From NCBI RefSeq assembly GCF_006088715.1, contig NZ_CP030771.1, positions 6,343,501 to 6,407,500 of the forward strand: 64,000 bases of DNA. The letters run 5' to 3'. Below, piece by piece: positions 17,572 through 27,389 of the stretch (the first letter of the stretch is position 1; the number at the start of each line of letters is the position of its first letter). A model generated the notes under the pieces. The model searched no databases. It saw only the letters and a list, made by a program, of their open reading frames with translations, and was not told the origin of the DNA. This stretch comes from Streptomyces sp. YIM 121038 (GTDB taxonomy: Bacteria > Actinomycetota > Actinomycetes > Streptomycetales > Streptomycetaceae). Position numbers and translations under genes: made by a program.

Positions 17572-17990
17572 TGGGACTCCGCGGCTTCGAGGTGAGCCGG
17601 GCAGCACGAGGTGCCGCTCGGCGCTGACGCGCTGAAGCGGCGGAGCGTTCCGTTCCTGAGGGCCACCGGGACGCGAGGCGTCCGGTGGGCGCGGGAGAGT
17701 CCGACCGCCGCTACGGGCGGCGGTACCTCGTCACCGCGCAGGCGGCACTGGCTGCGATTCCACACATGCCGCGCACGGTAGGCCGTCGGCGGAGCCGACG
17801 GCAAACGGTTTACGGAGCCCGGGCGGGCCGCGGTGCTCCGCTGGAATCGGTGCGACTGGCTGTTGGCCGCCTGCCGGTCCGCCGTGGCTGGTCGCGCAGT
17901 TCCCCGCGCCCCTTCGGGGCACTGCCGAGCCGCGGATCGGCACAGCCCCGCGCCCCTTCGGGGCACTGTCCAGTCGCGGCCCCGGGACTC
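17572..17990. other. Spacer with intergenic REP-like repeats
   Basis: About 420 bp without a gene. It holds a 28-bp element (17885-17912, beginning TGGCTGGTCGCGCAGTTCCC) that recurs exactly, inverted, at 46713-46740. Two copies of CGCGCCCCTTCGGGGCACTG (near 17908 and 17950) follow, each with a CCCC-TTC-GGGG mini-hairpin. A GCCGTCGGCGGAGCCGACGGC palindrome-like patch lies near 17782-17802. Confidence 0.65.
17885..17912 (+). repeat. 28-bp dispersed intergenic repeat, copy 1
   Basis: Identical to the reverse complement of 46713-46740. The sequence TGGCTGGTCGCGCAGTTCCC followed by CGCGCCCC is of a type seen many times in Streptomyces intergenic DNA (recalled, not searched). Confidence 0.8.
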
Positions 17991-18173
17991 CTACTCGTCC
18001 TCGTCCTCGTCGTCCAGGCGCGCCAGCCACGTCGCCAGGCGCTCCACCGGCACCTCGAAGTCCGGGTTGAGGTCCACGAACGTGCGGAGCTGCTCGGCCA
18101 GCCACTCGAAGGTGACCTCCTCCTCGCCGCGCCGCTTCTCCAGCTCCTCGATGCCACGGTCGGTGAAGTACAA
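17991..18173 (-). CDS. Small acidic protein, DUF6104 family
   Basis: A 60-aa acidic protein (YFTDRGIEELEKRRGEEE start, ending LDDEDEDE), matching what I remember of the actinobacterial DUF6104 family; function unknown. The TTG at 18173 lies 7 nt after AGGAG, while the in-frame ATG at 18179 is only 1 nt from it, so TTG is the better start. An aromatic-rich amphipathic middle (FEWLAEQLRTFVDLNPDFEV) suggests a small helical partner protein. It lies downstream of the sucA-type gene, past a strong hairpin. Confidence 0.82.
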   Translation of the reverse strand: MYFTDRGIEELEKRRGEEEVTFEWLAEQLRTFVDLNPDFEVPVERLATWLARLDDEDEDE

Positions 18174-18226
18174 AGTCATGCTCCTGACGAGACGGGATGT
18201 GCCCGTTCATCGTAGGCCGCGACGCC

Positions 18227-18270
18227 GGTGGGCCCGGCCCCGAGTCCGAGAACTCGGGGCCGGGCCCACC
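18227..18270. terminator. Terminator of the 2-oxoglutarate dehydrogenase gene
   Basis: Perfect 19-bp arms (18227-18245 and 18252-18270) with a 6-nt loop, 22 nt beyond the dehydrogenase stop at 18293 on the minus strand. It isolates the small DUF6104 gene. Confidence 0.9.
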
Positions 18271-18292
18271 TTCCGTACGACCGTGCCGGGGC

Positions 18293-21200
18293 CTAGGCCT
18301 CGAACACCTCGCGCACCAGCTGCTCCTGCTCGGCCTGGTGCCGCTTGGCGGAGCCGACCGCCGGGGCGGAGCCGTGCGGCCGCGAGATGCGGCGCAGGCG
18401 CTCGCCGTGCGGGATGTCGGCGCCGACCGCCAGGTCCAGGTGGTCGATCAGGTTGAGGGCGATGAACGGCCACGCGCCCTGGTTCGCCGGCTCCTCCTGG
18501 GCCCACAGGTACTTCTCGGCGTTCGGGTGCTTGGCGATCTCCGCCTGGAGCTCGGCACCCGGCAGCGGGTACAGGCGCTCGATGCGGATGATCGCGATGT
18601 CCGTCGCGCCGCGCTTCTGCCGCTCGGCTTCCAGGTCGTAGTAGAACTTGCCGGCGCAGAACACGACCTTGCGGACCGCGGCCGGGTCCACCGTGGTGTC
18701 GCCGATGACGGGGCGGAAGCCGCCCGTCGTGAACTCCTCCGTCTTCGAGGCCGCGGCCTTGAGGCGCAGCATCGACTTCGGCGTGAAGACCACCAGCGGC
18801 TTGTGGTGCGGGTTGTGCACCTGCCACCGCAGGAGGTGGAAGTAGTTCGACGGGAGCGTCGGCATCGCGACCGTCATGTTGTTCTGGGCGCAGAGCTGGA
18901 GGAAGCGCTCCGGGCGGGCCGACGAGTGGTCGGGGCCCTGGCCCTCGTAGCCGTGCGGCAGGAGGAGCGTGACGCCGGACGTCTGCGCCCACTTCTGCTC
19001 GGCCGACGAGATGAACTCGTCCACCACGGTCTGCGCGCCGTTCACGAAGTCGCCGAACTGCGCTTCCCACATGACGAGCGACTCGGGGCGGGCCAGCGAG
19101 TAGCCGTACTCGAAGCCCATCGCCGCGTACTCGGACAGGAGCGAGTCGTAGACGTTGTAGCGGGCCTGGTCCTCGGAGAGGTACAGCAGCGGGGTGTAGT
19201 CCTCGCCGGTCGTCTGGTCCACGAGGACGCCGTGCCGCTGGCCGAAGGTGCCGCGCCGGGAGTCCTGGCCCGCGAGGCGGACCGGGGTGCCCTCCATCAG
19301 CAGGGAGCCGATGGCGAGGGTCTCGCCCATGCCCCAGTCGATGGTGCCGTCCTCGACCATGGCCGTGCGGCGCTGCAGCTGCGGCAGCAGACGCGGGTGC
19401 ACGGTGATCCGCTCGGGGATGTTGACCTGGGACTCGGCGATCCGCTTGACGACCTCCTGGGAGACCGCGGTGTCCACGGCCACGGGGAACTCGGTCTGCG
19501 GGGCCGGGACCTCAGCCGGAGCCGGGGTCGTGGTGGCCTCGCGGACCTCCGTGAAGACCTTCTCCAGCTGGCCCTGGAAGTCCTGGAGGGCCTGCTCGGC
19601 CTCTTCCAGGGTGATGTCGCCGCGACCGATCAGGGACTCGGTGTAGAGCTTGCGCACCGAGCGCTTCTTGTCGATCAGGCTGTACATCTGCGGGTTCGTG
19701 AACGACGGGTTGTCGGTCTCGTTGTGCCCGCGGCGGCGGTAGCAGATCAGGTCGATGACCACGTCCTTGTTGAACGCCTGCCGGAACTCGAAGGCCAGGC
19801 GGGCCACGCGGACCACGGCCTCCGGGTCGTCGCCGTTCACGTGGAAGATCGGCGCCTCGATCATGCGGGCCACGTCGGTGGAGTACATCGACGAGCGCGC
19901 GGACTCCGGCGGGGCCGTGAAGCCGACCTGGTTGTTGATGACGATGTGGACCGTGCCGCCCGTGCGGTAGCCGCGCAGCTGCGACATGTTGAGCGTCTCG
20001 GCGACCACGCCCTGGCCCGCGAAGGCCGCGTCTCCGTGGAGGGCGACCGGCAGGACGGTGAAGTCCGTGCCCCCCTTGTTGATGATGTCCTGCTTGGCGC
20101 GGGCGACGCCCTCCAGGACCGGGTCGACCGCCTCCAGGTGCGAGGGGTTGGCGACCAGGGAGACCTTGATCTGCTCGCCGTCCAGGCCCGTGAAGGTGCC
20201 CTCGGCGCCCAGGTGGTACTTCACGTCGCCGGAGCCGTGCATCGACTTCGGGTCGAGGTTGCCCTCGAACTCGCGGAAGATCTGCGCGTACGACTTGCCG
20301 ACGATGTTCGCGAGCACGTTCAGCCGGCCGCGGTGGGCCATGCCGATGACGACCTCGTCCAGGCGCGACTCGGCCGCGGAGTCGATGACCGCGTCGAGCA
20401 GCGGGATGACGGACTCGCCGCCCTCCAGGGAGAAGCGCTTCTGGCCGACGTACTTCGTCTGCAGGAAGGTCTCGAACGCCTCCGCCGCGTTGAGCCGGCG
20501 CAGGATGCGCAGCTGCTCCTCGCGCTCCGGCTTGGCGTGCGGGCGCTCGATGCGGTCCTGGAGCCACTTGCGCTGCTTCGGGTCCTGGATGTGCATGAAC
20601 TCGATGCCCGTGGTGCGGCAGTACGAGTCGCGCAGGACGCCGAGGATGTCGCGGAGCTTCATCATCGACTTGCCGGCGAAGCCGCCGACGGCGAACTCGC
20701 GCTCCAGGTCCCAGAGCGTCAGGCCGTGCTCGGTGATGTCCAGGTCCGGGTGCTTGCGCTGCTTGTACTCCAGCGGGTCCGTGTCGGCCATGACGTGGCC
20801 GCGGACGCGGTAGGAGTGGATCAGCTCGAAGACCCGGGCGGCCTTCGTGACGTCGTCGTCGTGCGAGGCGTCGATGTCCTTGAGCCAGCGGACCGGCTCG
20901 TAGGGGATGCGCAGCGCCTCGAAGATCTCGTCGTAGAAGCCGCCGTCGCCGAGGAGGAGGTTCGCGACGATCCGCAGGAACTCGCCGGAGGCGGCACCCT
21001 GGATGACCCGGTGGTCGTACGTCGAGGTCAGGGTCATGACCTTGGAGATGCCCAGCTTGTTCAGGGTGTCCTGGGAGGTGCCCTGGAACTCGGCCGGGTA
21101 GTCCATGGAGCCGACGCCCATGATGACCGACTGGCCGGGCATGAGGCGCGGCACGGAGTGGACGGTGCCGAGGCCGCCGGGGTTGGTCAGGGAGACCGTG

Positions 21201-22084
21201 ACGCCGGTGAAGTCGTCCATGCCGAGCTTGCCGTCGCGGGCGCGCCGGACGATGTCCTCGTAGGCCTGCCAGAACTCGAAGAAGTTCAGGGTCTCGGCCT
21301 TCTTGATGCCCGCGACGACCAGCTGGCGGTCGCCGTTGGGCTTCACCAGGTCGATGGCGAGGCCGAAGTTGATGTGCTCCGGCTTGACCAGCGTCGGCTT
21401 GCCGTCCTTCTCCACGAAGGAGTAGTTCATCGACGGCATGGCCTTGATGGCCTGCACCATCGCGTACCCGATGAGGTGCGTGAAGGAGATCTTCCCGCCG
21501 CGGGCGCGCTTGAGGTGGTTGTTGATGACGATGCGGTTGTCGAACAGCAGCTTCACCGGGACCGCGCGCACGGACGTGGCCGTGGGCACCTCCAGGGAGG
21601 CGTTCATGTTCTTCGCCACGGCGGCCGAGGGGCCGCGCAGGGTCACGTACTCGGGACCGGCGGGCGCCTCCGTCGCGGGCGCGGCCTTGGCCGCGGGCTT
21701 CGCGGCCGCGGGCTTCGCCGCGGCGGCGGGCTTGGCGGCGGGGGCCGGGGCCTTCGCGGCGGGCGCGGGCGGCGCGGCAGCGGGCTGCGCGGCGGGCGCG
21801 GCCGGGGCGGCCGGGGCCGGGGCGGGGGACGTGGTGGGCGCGGCCCCCGCGGCCGCGTCACCCGCCGGCTTGGCCGGAGCGGCGGCGACGGACGCGCCTA
21901 CCCCTGGCTTGTAGTCGGCGAAGAAGTCCCACCAGGCACGGTCGACCGAATTCGGGTCCTGGAGGTACTGCTGATAGATCTCGTCGACGAGCCACTCATT
22001 GGGACCGAACGCGGCAGCAGGGTTCTTGCCCTGCGCTTCTTGGTCGGTCGAAGTGCTCGAGTTACTGGGGGACTGTGGCGACAC
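18293..22084 (-). CDS. kgd: Multifunctional 2-oxoglutarate dehydrogenase E1/E2 (decarboxylase plus succinyltransferase)
   Basis: A 1263-aa TCA-cycle enzyme that fuses the E2 succinyltransferase core to the thiamine-diphosphate E1, as in actinobacterial Kgd/SucA. The N-terminus ([19 protein letters not shown]) is the short E1-type segment. An Ala/Pro/Lys linker (about 55-130) replaces the lipoyl domain. The acyltransferase runs about 140-350 with active-site motif [17 protein letters not shown]1 follows with [36 protein letters not shown] and [13 protein letters not shown] separate lipoylated E2 elsewhere is needed for the complex. GTG at 22084 fits the family start (SPQSPSNSS); a GTG at 22111 is also in frame. 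In relatives OdhI/GarA regulates it by binding E1. Confidence 0.97.
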   Translation of the reverse strand: MSPQSPSNSSTSTDQEAQGKNPAAAFGPNEWLVDEIYQQYLQDPNSVDRAWWDFFADYKPGVGASVAAAPAKPAGDAAAGAAPTTSPAPAPAAPAAPAAQPAAAPPAPAAKAPAPAAKPAAAAKPAAAKPAAKAAPATEAPAGPEYVTLRGPSAAVAKNMNASLEVPTATSVRAVPVKLLFDNRIVINNHLKRARGGKISFTHLIGYAMVQAIKAMPSMNYSFVEKDGKPTLVKPEHINFGLAIDLVKPNGDRQLVVAGIKKAETLNFFEFWQAYEDIVRRARDGKLGMDDFTGVTVSLTNPGGLGTVHSVPRLMPGQSVIMGVGSMDYPAEFQGTSQDTLNKLGISKVMTLTSTYDHRVIQGAASGEFLRIVANLLLGDGGFYDEIFEALRIPYEPVRWLKDIDASHDDDVTKAARVFELIHSYRVRGHVMADTDPLEYKQRKHPDLDITEHGLTLWDLEREFAVGGFAGKSMMKLRDILGVLRDSYCRTTGIEFMHIQDPKQRKWLQDRIERPHAKPEREEQLRILRRLNAAEAFETFLQTKYVGQKRFSLEGGESVIPLLDAVIDSAAESRLDEVVIGMAHRGRLNVLANIVGKSYAQIFREFEGNLDPKSMHGSGDVKYHLGAEGTFTGLDGEQIKVSLVANPSHLEAVDPVLEGVARAKQDIINKGGTDFTVLPVALHGDAAFAGQGVVAETLNMSQLRGYRTGGTVHIVINNQVGFTAPPESARSSMYSTDVARMIEAPIFHVNGDDPEAVVRVARLAFEFRQAFNKDVVIDLICYRRRGHNETDNPSFTNPQMYSLIDKKRSVRKLYTESLIGRGDITLEEAEQALQDFQGQLEKVFTEVREATTTPAPAEVPAPQTEFPVAVDTAVSQEVVKRIAESQVNIPERITVHPRLLPQLQRRTAMVEDGTIDWGMGETLAIGSLLMEGTPVRLAGQDSRRGTFGQRHGVLVDQTTGEDYTPLLYLSEDQARYNVYDSLLSEYAAMGFEYGYSLARPESLVMWEAQFGDFVNGAQTVVDEFISSAEQKWAQTSGVTLLLPHGYEGQGPDHSSARPERFLQLCAQNNMTVAMPTLPSNYFHLLRWQVHNPHHKPLVVFTPKSMLRLKAAASKTEEFTTGGFRPVIGDTTVDPAAVRKVVFCAGKFYYDLEAERQKRGATDIAIIRIERLYPLPGAELQAEIAKHPNAEKYLWAQEEPANQGAWPFIALNLIDHLDLAVGADIPHGERLRRISRPHGSAPAVGSAKRHQAEQEQLVREVFEA

Positions 22085-22361
22085 GGCGGCAACCGCCCTC
22101 TTCCGCTTCACAAGGTGATGGACAGCGGAAATAAAGGCTACGCCTCCATCGACGTCAGGTGCAGGCCGGGCCGGTCATCCGTCGCGTAAGTCACACTGGA
22201 TTGCGAGTTTCGGGGCGGTAAATGGCGGGAAACAAGCGAGGTTTGCCTACGCCACTGCGCCGCGTGGAGACCCCTGGGGCACGTCGACACGCGGTTGCGG
22301 CCCGTCCGGCGCGTGACCTGCGCGCCCGTGACTCGCTTCCGCTTCGAACCTTACGTCAACT

Positions 22362-23603
22362 TCAGTCGTCGAGCAGGCCCGGAAGGCTGACCTGGATCCG
22401 GCAGCCGCGAGCCGATTCGGCCACCCCGATGTGGCCGCCGTGGAGATCGACGGCCCAGCGGGCGATGGCGAGGCCGAGGCCGGTGCCGCCGTCGCCTCCG
22501 GGAGGGGCGCCGGCGTGCGCGCCCCGGTTGAAGCGCTCGAAGACCCGGTGCCACTCCGACTCGGGGATCCCGGGGCCCTCGTCGAGGACCTCCAGGTCCA
22601 GGGACTCCGGATAGGGGCCCCGCCGGGCGCGGACCGTGACGCGGCCGTGCGGCGGGCTGTGCTTCACGGCGTTGTCGATCAGATTGGCGACCACCTGGTG
22701 CAGACGCTCGGCGTCGGCGTGCGCCGTCAGCTCCGGAGGCGACACGTCCAGGTGCAGATGGACATCCGTACGGGTGTGGCTGCCGGAGCCCGACGGCATC
22801 CCTTTGCGCGAGGAGGCGACCATATTGGCCTCCTTCAGGACCCCCGACAGATAAGGCCACACTTCGAAGCGGCGCGCTTTGAGGGGGACGACCCCGTTGT
22901 CCAGGCGGGAGAGGTCGAGGAGGGTGTCCACGAGGCGGCCCAGGCGCTCCGTCTGCTTCAGGGCCGTGCGCATCGTCTCCGGGTCTGCGGCCGAGACCCC
23001 GTCGACGACGTTCTCCAGGACGGCCCGCAGGGCCGCGATGGGGGTGCGCAGCTCGTGCGAGACGTTGGCGACGAGCTCCTTGCGCTGCTGGTCCTGCGCC
23101 TCCAGGTCGTCAGCCATGCGGTTGATCGTCGTGGCCACGTCGCCGAGCTCGTCGCGCCGGTCGGCGCCGCGCACGCGCCGCGTGTAGTCGCCGTGCGAGA
23201 CCGCGCGGGCCACCGAGTTCATCTCGTCCAGCGGCGCGGTGAGGCCGTGGGCCACGAACTGCGTGATCAGCAGGGTGGCGATCACCGAGAAGACCGTGAT
23301 GAAGCGCAGCTCGGTCTCGGTCTTCATGGCCACCATCAGCAGCCCGGTGGTGATGAACACCGAGACGACGACCAGCGTCCCGAGCTTCGTCTTGATGGAG
23401 AACGGCCTGAGCCCGCCGAAGGGACCGCTCATCCCCCCACCTCCGCCCCGGTCGCAGCGCCACCTCAGACCCATGCCCGGGGTGCCGCCCGCCGTACCCC
23501 GCGCGGCGCCGTGCGCCGTCGTACCGCTCCCGGCGCTCTGGGGCGTCGTACCGCTCAGGGCGCTGGGGGGCGGGCCGTCGGCGGCGCCGGGGTCCGCGGT
23601 CAT
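22362..23603 (-). CDS. Two-component sensor histidine kinase
   Basis: A 413-aa membrane kinase. Two membrane segments (LGTLVVVSVFITTGLLMVAM and FITVFSVIATLLITQFVA) are separated by only a few residues, so there is almost no outside sensor loop and the stimulus may be sensed in the membrane. HAMP and HisKA follow (phospho-His in LVANVSHELRTPIAALRAV), then HATPase N-box VVANLIDNAVKHSP and DEGPGIP. The ATG at 23603 overlaps the regulator stop (ATGA). A later ATG (MSGPFGGL, 23432) just before the first membrane helix is an alternative start; the first 57 residues are low-complexity. Confidence 0.92.
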   Translation of the reverse strand: MTADPGAADGPPPSALSGTTPQSAGSGTTAHGAARGTAGGTPGMGLRWRCDRGGGGGMSGPFGGLRPFSIKTKLGTLVVVSVFITTGLLMVAMKTETELRFITVFSVIATLLITQFVAHGLTAPLDEMNSVARAVSHGDYTRRVRGADRRDELGDVATTINRMADDLEAQDQQRKELVANVSHELRTPIAALRAVLENVVDGVSAADPETMRTALKQTERLGRLVDTLLDLSRLDNGVVPLKARRFEVWPYLSGVLKEANMVASSRKGMPSGSGSHTRTDVHLHLDVSPPELTAHADAERLHQVVANLIDNAVKHSPPHGRVTVRARRGPYPESLDLEVLDEGPGIPESEWHRVFERFNRGAHAGAPPGGDGGTGLGLAIARWAVDLHGGHIGVAESARGCRIQVSLPGLLDD

Positions 23604-24340
23604 GGCGTCGGGGTCTCCAGGGCGTACCCGACGCCGTGAACCGTACGGATGCGCTCCGCGCCGATCTTGCGCCGCAGCGCCTTGATGTGGCTGTCGACCG
23701 TGCGGGTGCCGGAGGCGTCCGCCCAGTCCCACACCTCGGCGAGCAGCTGCTCGCGCGAGAGCACCGCGCGCGGGGTGTTGGCCAGACACACCAGGAGGTC
23801 GAACTCCGTGGGTGTCAGATGCACGTCCTCGCTGCGCACCCGCACCCGCCGCTGCGCGTGGTCGATCTCCAGCTCGCCGAGCCGGAGGATGCCGCTGCGC
23901 GGCGTCGTCGCGGCGAGCGCGGCCCGCTCCACGCGGCGCAGCAGCACATGAACGCGTGCGGCCAGTTCGCGCATGGAGAAGGGTTTGGTCATGTAGTCGT
24001 CCGCCCCGACGCCGAGCCCGACGAGCATGTCCGTCTCGTCGTCCCGCGCCGTCAGCATCAGCACCGGTACGGGACGCTGGGCCTGCACGCGGCGGCAGAC
24101 CTCCAGGCCGTCGAATCCCGGCAGCATGATGTCGAGGATCAGTAGATCGGGCTGCCAGGCCTGGGCGGTGTCCACCGCCGCCGGGCCGTCCGCCGCCGTT
24201 TGCACGACGAAACCCTCGGCGCGCAGACGGGCGGCGATGGCGTCCACGATCGTCGGGTCGTCCTCGACCACGAGGACCCGGCGCTGTGCTCCTGGCATCG
24301 CCGCCGTGGCGCTGTTGTGGGAGGTGTGTGTCTGCTCCAT
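23600..24340 (-). CDS. Two-component response regulator, OmpR/PhoB family
   Basis: A 246-aa regulator. The receiver (residues 20-135) has the acidic pair VVEDDP, phospho-acceptor Asp in LLILDIMLPGFDG, the Thr of MLTARDD and the Lys of YMTKPFSM. The winged helix (150-243) ends with RTVDSHIKALRRKIG and IRTVHGVGYAL. It is translated before and coupled to the kinase gene. Targets unknown; adjacency to the TCA-cycle gene is suggestive only. Confidence 0.94.
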   Translation of the reverse strand: MEQTHTSHNSATAAMPGAQRRVLVVEDDPTIVDAIAARLRAEGFVVQTAADGPAAVDTAQAWQPDLLILDIMLPGFDGLEVCRRVQAQRPVPVLMLTARDDETDMLVGLGVGADDYMTKPFSMRELAARVHVLLRRVERAALAATTPRSGILRLGELEIDHAQRRVRVRSEDVHLTPTEFDLLVCLANTPRAVLSREQLLAEVWDWADASGTRTVDSHIKALRRKIGAERIRTVHGVGYALETPTP

Positions 24341-24406
24341 CGCCCCGCCCCTGACGTGATCGCTTGGTGTCCGGTCAGCAGAGTACGGGGCGCGGAGGCA
24401 CCTCGG

Positions 24407-25156
24407 CTACGCAGCCCTTGTCGCGAGGTGGACCACGTCCGGTACGCCCCGGGCAACGGCGATCTCTTCCGTACGTACGTGCTGGAATCCGGCATTCCGC
24501 AAAGCGGAGTCGAAAGCGGGTGACGGCTGCGCGGACCACACCGCCAGGACGCCGCCGGGGTTGAGGCGGGTGTGACAGGCGGCGAGGCCGGTGGGGGAGT
24601 AGAGGCTCTCGTTGTCCTGGGTGACGGTCCAGTCGGGTCCGTTGTCGATGTCCAGACAGAGGGCGTCGTACCTGGCGGGGGTCGCGTCGTCCGTGGTCCT
24701 GGGCGCGATGGAATGCGGAGATTCCGGTTCGTTGACGCTTGCGAATGCGCCCCTGACATATGCGATCAGATCGGTGTGCAGGATCTCCGTGCGCGGGTCG
24801 GCGCGCGCCTGCTCCGAGAGCTCCCCGAGCGGTCCGTCCCGATGCCAGTCGATGACGGCCTGCTCCCGCTCCACCACCGTGATGCGGCCCCAGCGGGGGT
24901 CCGCGGCCGCGTGGGCGAGCGAGAAGCCGACGCCCAGGCCGCCGATGAGGACGCTGGGCCGCGGGCGCCCGTCCAGCGCGTCGTACGCGGCGTCGACCAG
25001 GAGGCGCTCGGAACGGCCGTCCGAGGTGTCCATGAGGAACGTGCCGTTGGCGATGATCTGGAGCAGGTCCCCGTGGCGCCGCAGCACGACTTCGCCGTAG
25101 GGGCCGTCGCGCCTGTCGAGGACCACGGGGGGATCGGGGCGGTACGGAGTGCGCAT
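24407..25156 (-). CDS. Spermidine-synthase-like methyltransferase-fold protein
   Basis: A 249-aa protein with the polyamine-synthase Rossmann fold: SVLIGGLGVGFSLAHAAAD (SAM or decarboxy-SAM loop), TVVEREQAVIDWH, and ALCLDIDNGPDWTVTQDN with the family's Asp-rich active loop. The usual N-terminal beta-hairpin of spermidine synthases is short. Substrate is uncertain. ATG at 25156; the upstream open frame is shadow. It lies 66 bp upstream of the response regulator on the same strand and may share its transcript. Confidence 0.8.
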   Translation of the reverse strand: MRTPYRPDPPVVLDRRDGPYGEVVLRRHGDLLQIIANGTFLMDTSDGRSERLLVDAAYDALDGRPRPSVLIGGLGVGFSLAHAAADPRWGRITVVEREQAVIDWHRDGPLGELSEQARADPRTEILHTDLIAYVRGAFASVNEPESPHSIAPRTTDDATPARYDALCLDIDNGPDWTVTQDNESLYSPTGLAACHTRLNPGGVLAVWSAQPSPAFDSALRNAGFQHVRTEEIAVARGVPDVVHLATRAA

Positions 25157-25327
25157 CCCCTCATCCTGCTGTTCCCGTCCCGCCGACTCCAGGGAATTCG
25201 AGCGACCCGGAGGGTCTCGGTAGGCCCGCGTGCGACGCCGCGGAATGGTGTCGGGTTGCTGTGAGTTCCTGTGAATCGCGTCGCACGTGGCGTCGGTCAT
25301 AGACAGCGCGGGGTTGATCGGTGAAGC

Positions 25328-25375
25328 GTGAACGTGATCGATTCGTGATGTAGTGAACGTGATCGATTCGTGATG
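25328..25375. promoter_or_regulatory. Two perfect 23-bp direct repeats in a divergent promoter region
   Basis: 25328-25350 and 25353-25375 are identical (core GTGAACGTGATCGATTCG), with a 25-bp period. Each carries the palindromic centre GATCGAT... and ATCGAT. They lie in the 272 bp between two divergent genes (starts at 25156 and 25429). The spacing puts the copies on nearly the same DNA face after 2.4 turns, as for a dimeric regulator or slippage product. Confidence 0.7.
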
Positions 25376-25428
25376 CAGTCGCGTAGGAAGTTCCTAGTGA
25401 AGTTCCGTGACGGAGGGAGCGCCTCAGC

Positions 25429-26616
25429 GTGAACCGGACCATTTCTGGCGTGGGCACCTCTGTGGGTACTGGCGAGGGCGCTTCTACGGGGAGTACGGGG
25501 TCTACGGAGTCCACGAGGTCTGGCGGGGGAGCCGGTGCGGCTTCTGGTCAGGACTCCGGGGCTTCCGCCCCGGGCGGCCCCGAGGCGACCGGCGGCAGAG
25601 ACGTGCTGGGCGGGGCGCCGGGCGAGGACCTGTTGGACGGGATACCCCGCGAGGGCCTGTTGGGCGGGATACCCCGCGAGGGCGTGCTGGACGCGATGCC
25701 GCGGCAGCGGCGGGTGGTCGCGGCCGGGGCGCTCGCGGGGGCGGCGGGTGGTTTTGAGGGGGTGGCTTCCGGGAGCGGGGCTGGAGCCGCTGTCGGCTCT
25801 GGTGTCGATTCCGATTCCGGTTCCGATTCCGGATGGGGTTCCGGTTCGGTCGGGGCGGGTGCTGCTGCGGCTGGTCCGGCCGAGGCCGGTATGGCTGTGG
25901 CCGGGGGCGGGCCGGGCTCCGGCTCTGTCCCTGCGGTGGCCGTGCCCGCCACGTCTGTGCCCCTCGGCGCCGCCGCCGCGCGGGCCGGGATGCGCGGGCT
26001 GCGGCCCTGGCGGCTGCTGCCGACCCCCACGGGCACGCCCTTCACCTTCTGCTACGCGGTCGTCCTCCTCGTCACCTCGCTGGTCGCCGAGCACGCCGAC
26101 CCGTCGGTGATCTCCTCGATGCACCAGGGTTCGAGCACGGATGTCGCCCATTTGGCGGACAGGCCCGTATTCGTCCTCGTCGCCAGCGCGCTGTGGATCG
26201 CGGGCGGCATCACGTCGCCGTACGCCATCGGGTTCCTGTTCGTCCTGACCGCGCTCGAACGGCGCGTGGGCGCGCTGCGCGCCGCGGCCGTCTTCGTGCT
26301 CGGGCACGTCGTCGCGACGCTGGCCACGGAAATCCCAGTGGGGCTCTCGGTCCTCGTCGGCCACCTGCCCGGCACGTCGCTGCACCGGCTCGACTACGGC
26401 ATCAGCTTCGGGGTCGCCGCGAGCGTCGGCGCCCTCGCGGGCGTCCTCGCGCCGTGGCTGCGCTGGGCGGTCCTCGCGGGCTTCGGCTGGATGCTCGTCG
26501 AGGACCTCATCGCGTTCACCGACCCGATGACGAACTGGGGTCATCTGCTCGCCCTCACGGTGGGAGTGGCGACGTGGCCGCTGCTGCGGAGCGGTGTGGG
26601 GCGGACTGCGGTTTAG
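25429..26616 (+). CDS. Rhomboid-like membrane protein with long disordered N-terminus
   Basis: A 395-aa protein. Residues 1-185 are Gly/Ala/Ser low complexity, including tandem units EDLLDGIPREG / LLGGIPREG / VLDAMPRQR near 67-95. The second half has about five to six membrane helices of the rhomboid-like type (FCYAVVLLVTSLVAEHA, GFLFVLTALERRVGALRAAA, GISFGVAASVGALAG, WGHLLALTVGVATWPLL). The catalytic GxSG motif of rhomboid proteases is replaced by GISFG, so it may be inactive. GTG start at 25429; an ATG at 25990 just before the membrane part would drop the odd tail. Confidence 0.75.
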   Translation: MNRTISGVGTSVGTGEGASTGSTGSTESTRSGGGAGAASGQDSGASAPGGPEATGGRDVLGGAPGEDLLDGIPREGLLGGIPREGVLDAMPRQRRVVAAGALAGAAGGFEGVASGSGAGAAVGSGVDSDSGSDSGWGSGSVGAGAAAAGPAEAGMAVAGGGPGSGSVPAVAVPATSVPLGAAAARAGMRGLRPWRLLPTPTGTPFTFCYAVVLLVTSLVAEHADPSVISSMHQGSSTDVAHLADRPVFVLVASALWIAGGITSPYAIGFLFVLTALERRVGALRAAAVFVLGHVVATLATEIPVGLSVLVGHLPGTSLHRLDYGISFGVAASVGALAGVLAPWLRWAVLAGFGWMLVEDLIAFTDPMTNWGHLLALTVGVATWPLLRSGVGRTAV

Positions 26617-26958
26617 GGGGTTGCCGGGGCTCGGTGCCCTGTGCCCTGTGCTGTGGTGCCGGGTGTCTGGCGTCTTGTGCCTGTGTCTTTGCCTGGGGCT
26701 GGGTGCCTGGCGCCTGGGCCCGGGGCCGGGTGTTTGGTGCCTGCGTCCGGGGTCGGTGCTCGGGCGGGGCTTGGCGGTGGGGTTCGGGTCCGGCGGAGGC
26801 GTAGGCGCTGACGCCGGGCTCGGCTCGTGTGCCGGGCTTGGTTTGTGTGGCGGGCTCGGCTCGGGTGGCGGCCCTGGCGGCTGTGGGCCTGGTCGTGGTG
26901 CCGCCCGGCCGCGGTACCTGGAATCTGTGATGGCGTCAGAAATCAATGCGCGCGAGAC
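26617..26958 (+). repeat. GT-rich low-complexity spacer
   Basis: About 340 bp after the rhomboid-like gene with repeated GGTGCCTGGCGCCTGGG / GGCTCGGGTGGCGG units. Open frames give only simple Gly/Cys/Leu sequence. No gene supported. Confidence 0.55.
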
Positions 26959-26990
26959 TCTTGCGGCGCAAGACAATGTCCGACTATCTT
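26959..26990 (+). promoter_or_regulatory. Promoter with palindromic operator before PadR gene
   Basis: A 15-bp palindrome TCTTGCG-G-CGCAAGA (26959-26973) contains a -35-like TTGCGG (26961-26966). A -10 TATCTT (26985-26990) follows after 18 nt. The ATG is 8 nt further on, implying a leaderless message. The overlap fits autorepression by the PadR protein. Confidence 0.6.
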
Positions 26991-26997
26991 GTACCGC

Positions 26998-27348
26998 ATG
27001 ACAAAGGAGCTGTCCGCGTCGCACGACCAGCGCCGTAGCCAGCTGCTGCGCGGGGTGCTCGATCTGTGCCTGCTCGCGCTCATCGCGGAGCGGCCTCGGT
27101 ACGGCTATGAGTTCGTGGAAGCCCTGACCGAGAGCGGTCTTGACCTGGTGAGCGAGGGGAGCATCTATCCCCTGCTCGCGCGCATGCAGCGGGCAGGCCT
27201 GGTCGAGTCCTATCGCGCTCCGTCCGCAGCGGGCGGAGCGCCGCGGAAGTACTACCGCCTCACCGAGGCGGGCGCGGCCGAGCTGACCAGCGGCCGCACC
27301 ACCTGGACCGCCTTCACGGGCGCGGTCTCCAGCACCTTGGGGACGTGA
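26998..27348 (+). CDS. PadR-family transcriptional regulator (short form)
   Basis: A 116-aa single-domain PadR protein: GVLDLCLLALIAERPRYGYE, then GSIYPLLARMQRAGLVESYR and the wing KYYRLTEAGAAEL. Such proteins bind palindromes as dimers. The ATG at 26998 lies directly after a -10 box (leaderless). Its stop overlaps a possible GTG start of the downstream membrane protein, the usual PadR partner arrangement, so it likely controls this pair. Confidence 0.9.
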   Translation: MTKELSASHDQRRSQLLRGVLDLCLLALIAERPRYGYEFVEALTESGLDLVSEGSIYPLLARMQRAGLVESYRAPSAAGGAPRKYYRLTEAGAAELTSGRTTWTAFTGAVSSTLGT

Positions 27349-27389
27349 CCAGGGCACACGACACGGCGCACAACGGGGGGACGAAACTC

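Noticed and set aside
18197..22189. 1330-aa open frame antisense to the 2-oxoglutarate dehydrogenase gene
   Set aside because: High-GC shadow: the minus strand holds an unmistakable enzyme, while this translation is Arg/Leu/Gly/Asp-rich without any domain.
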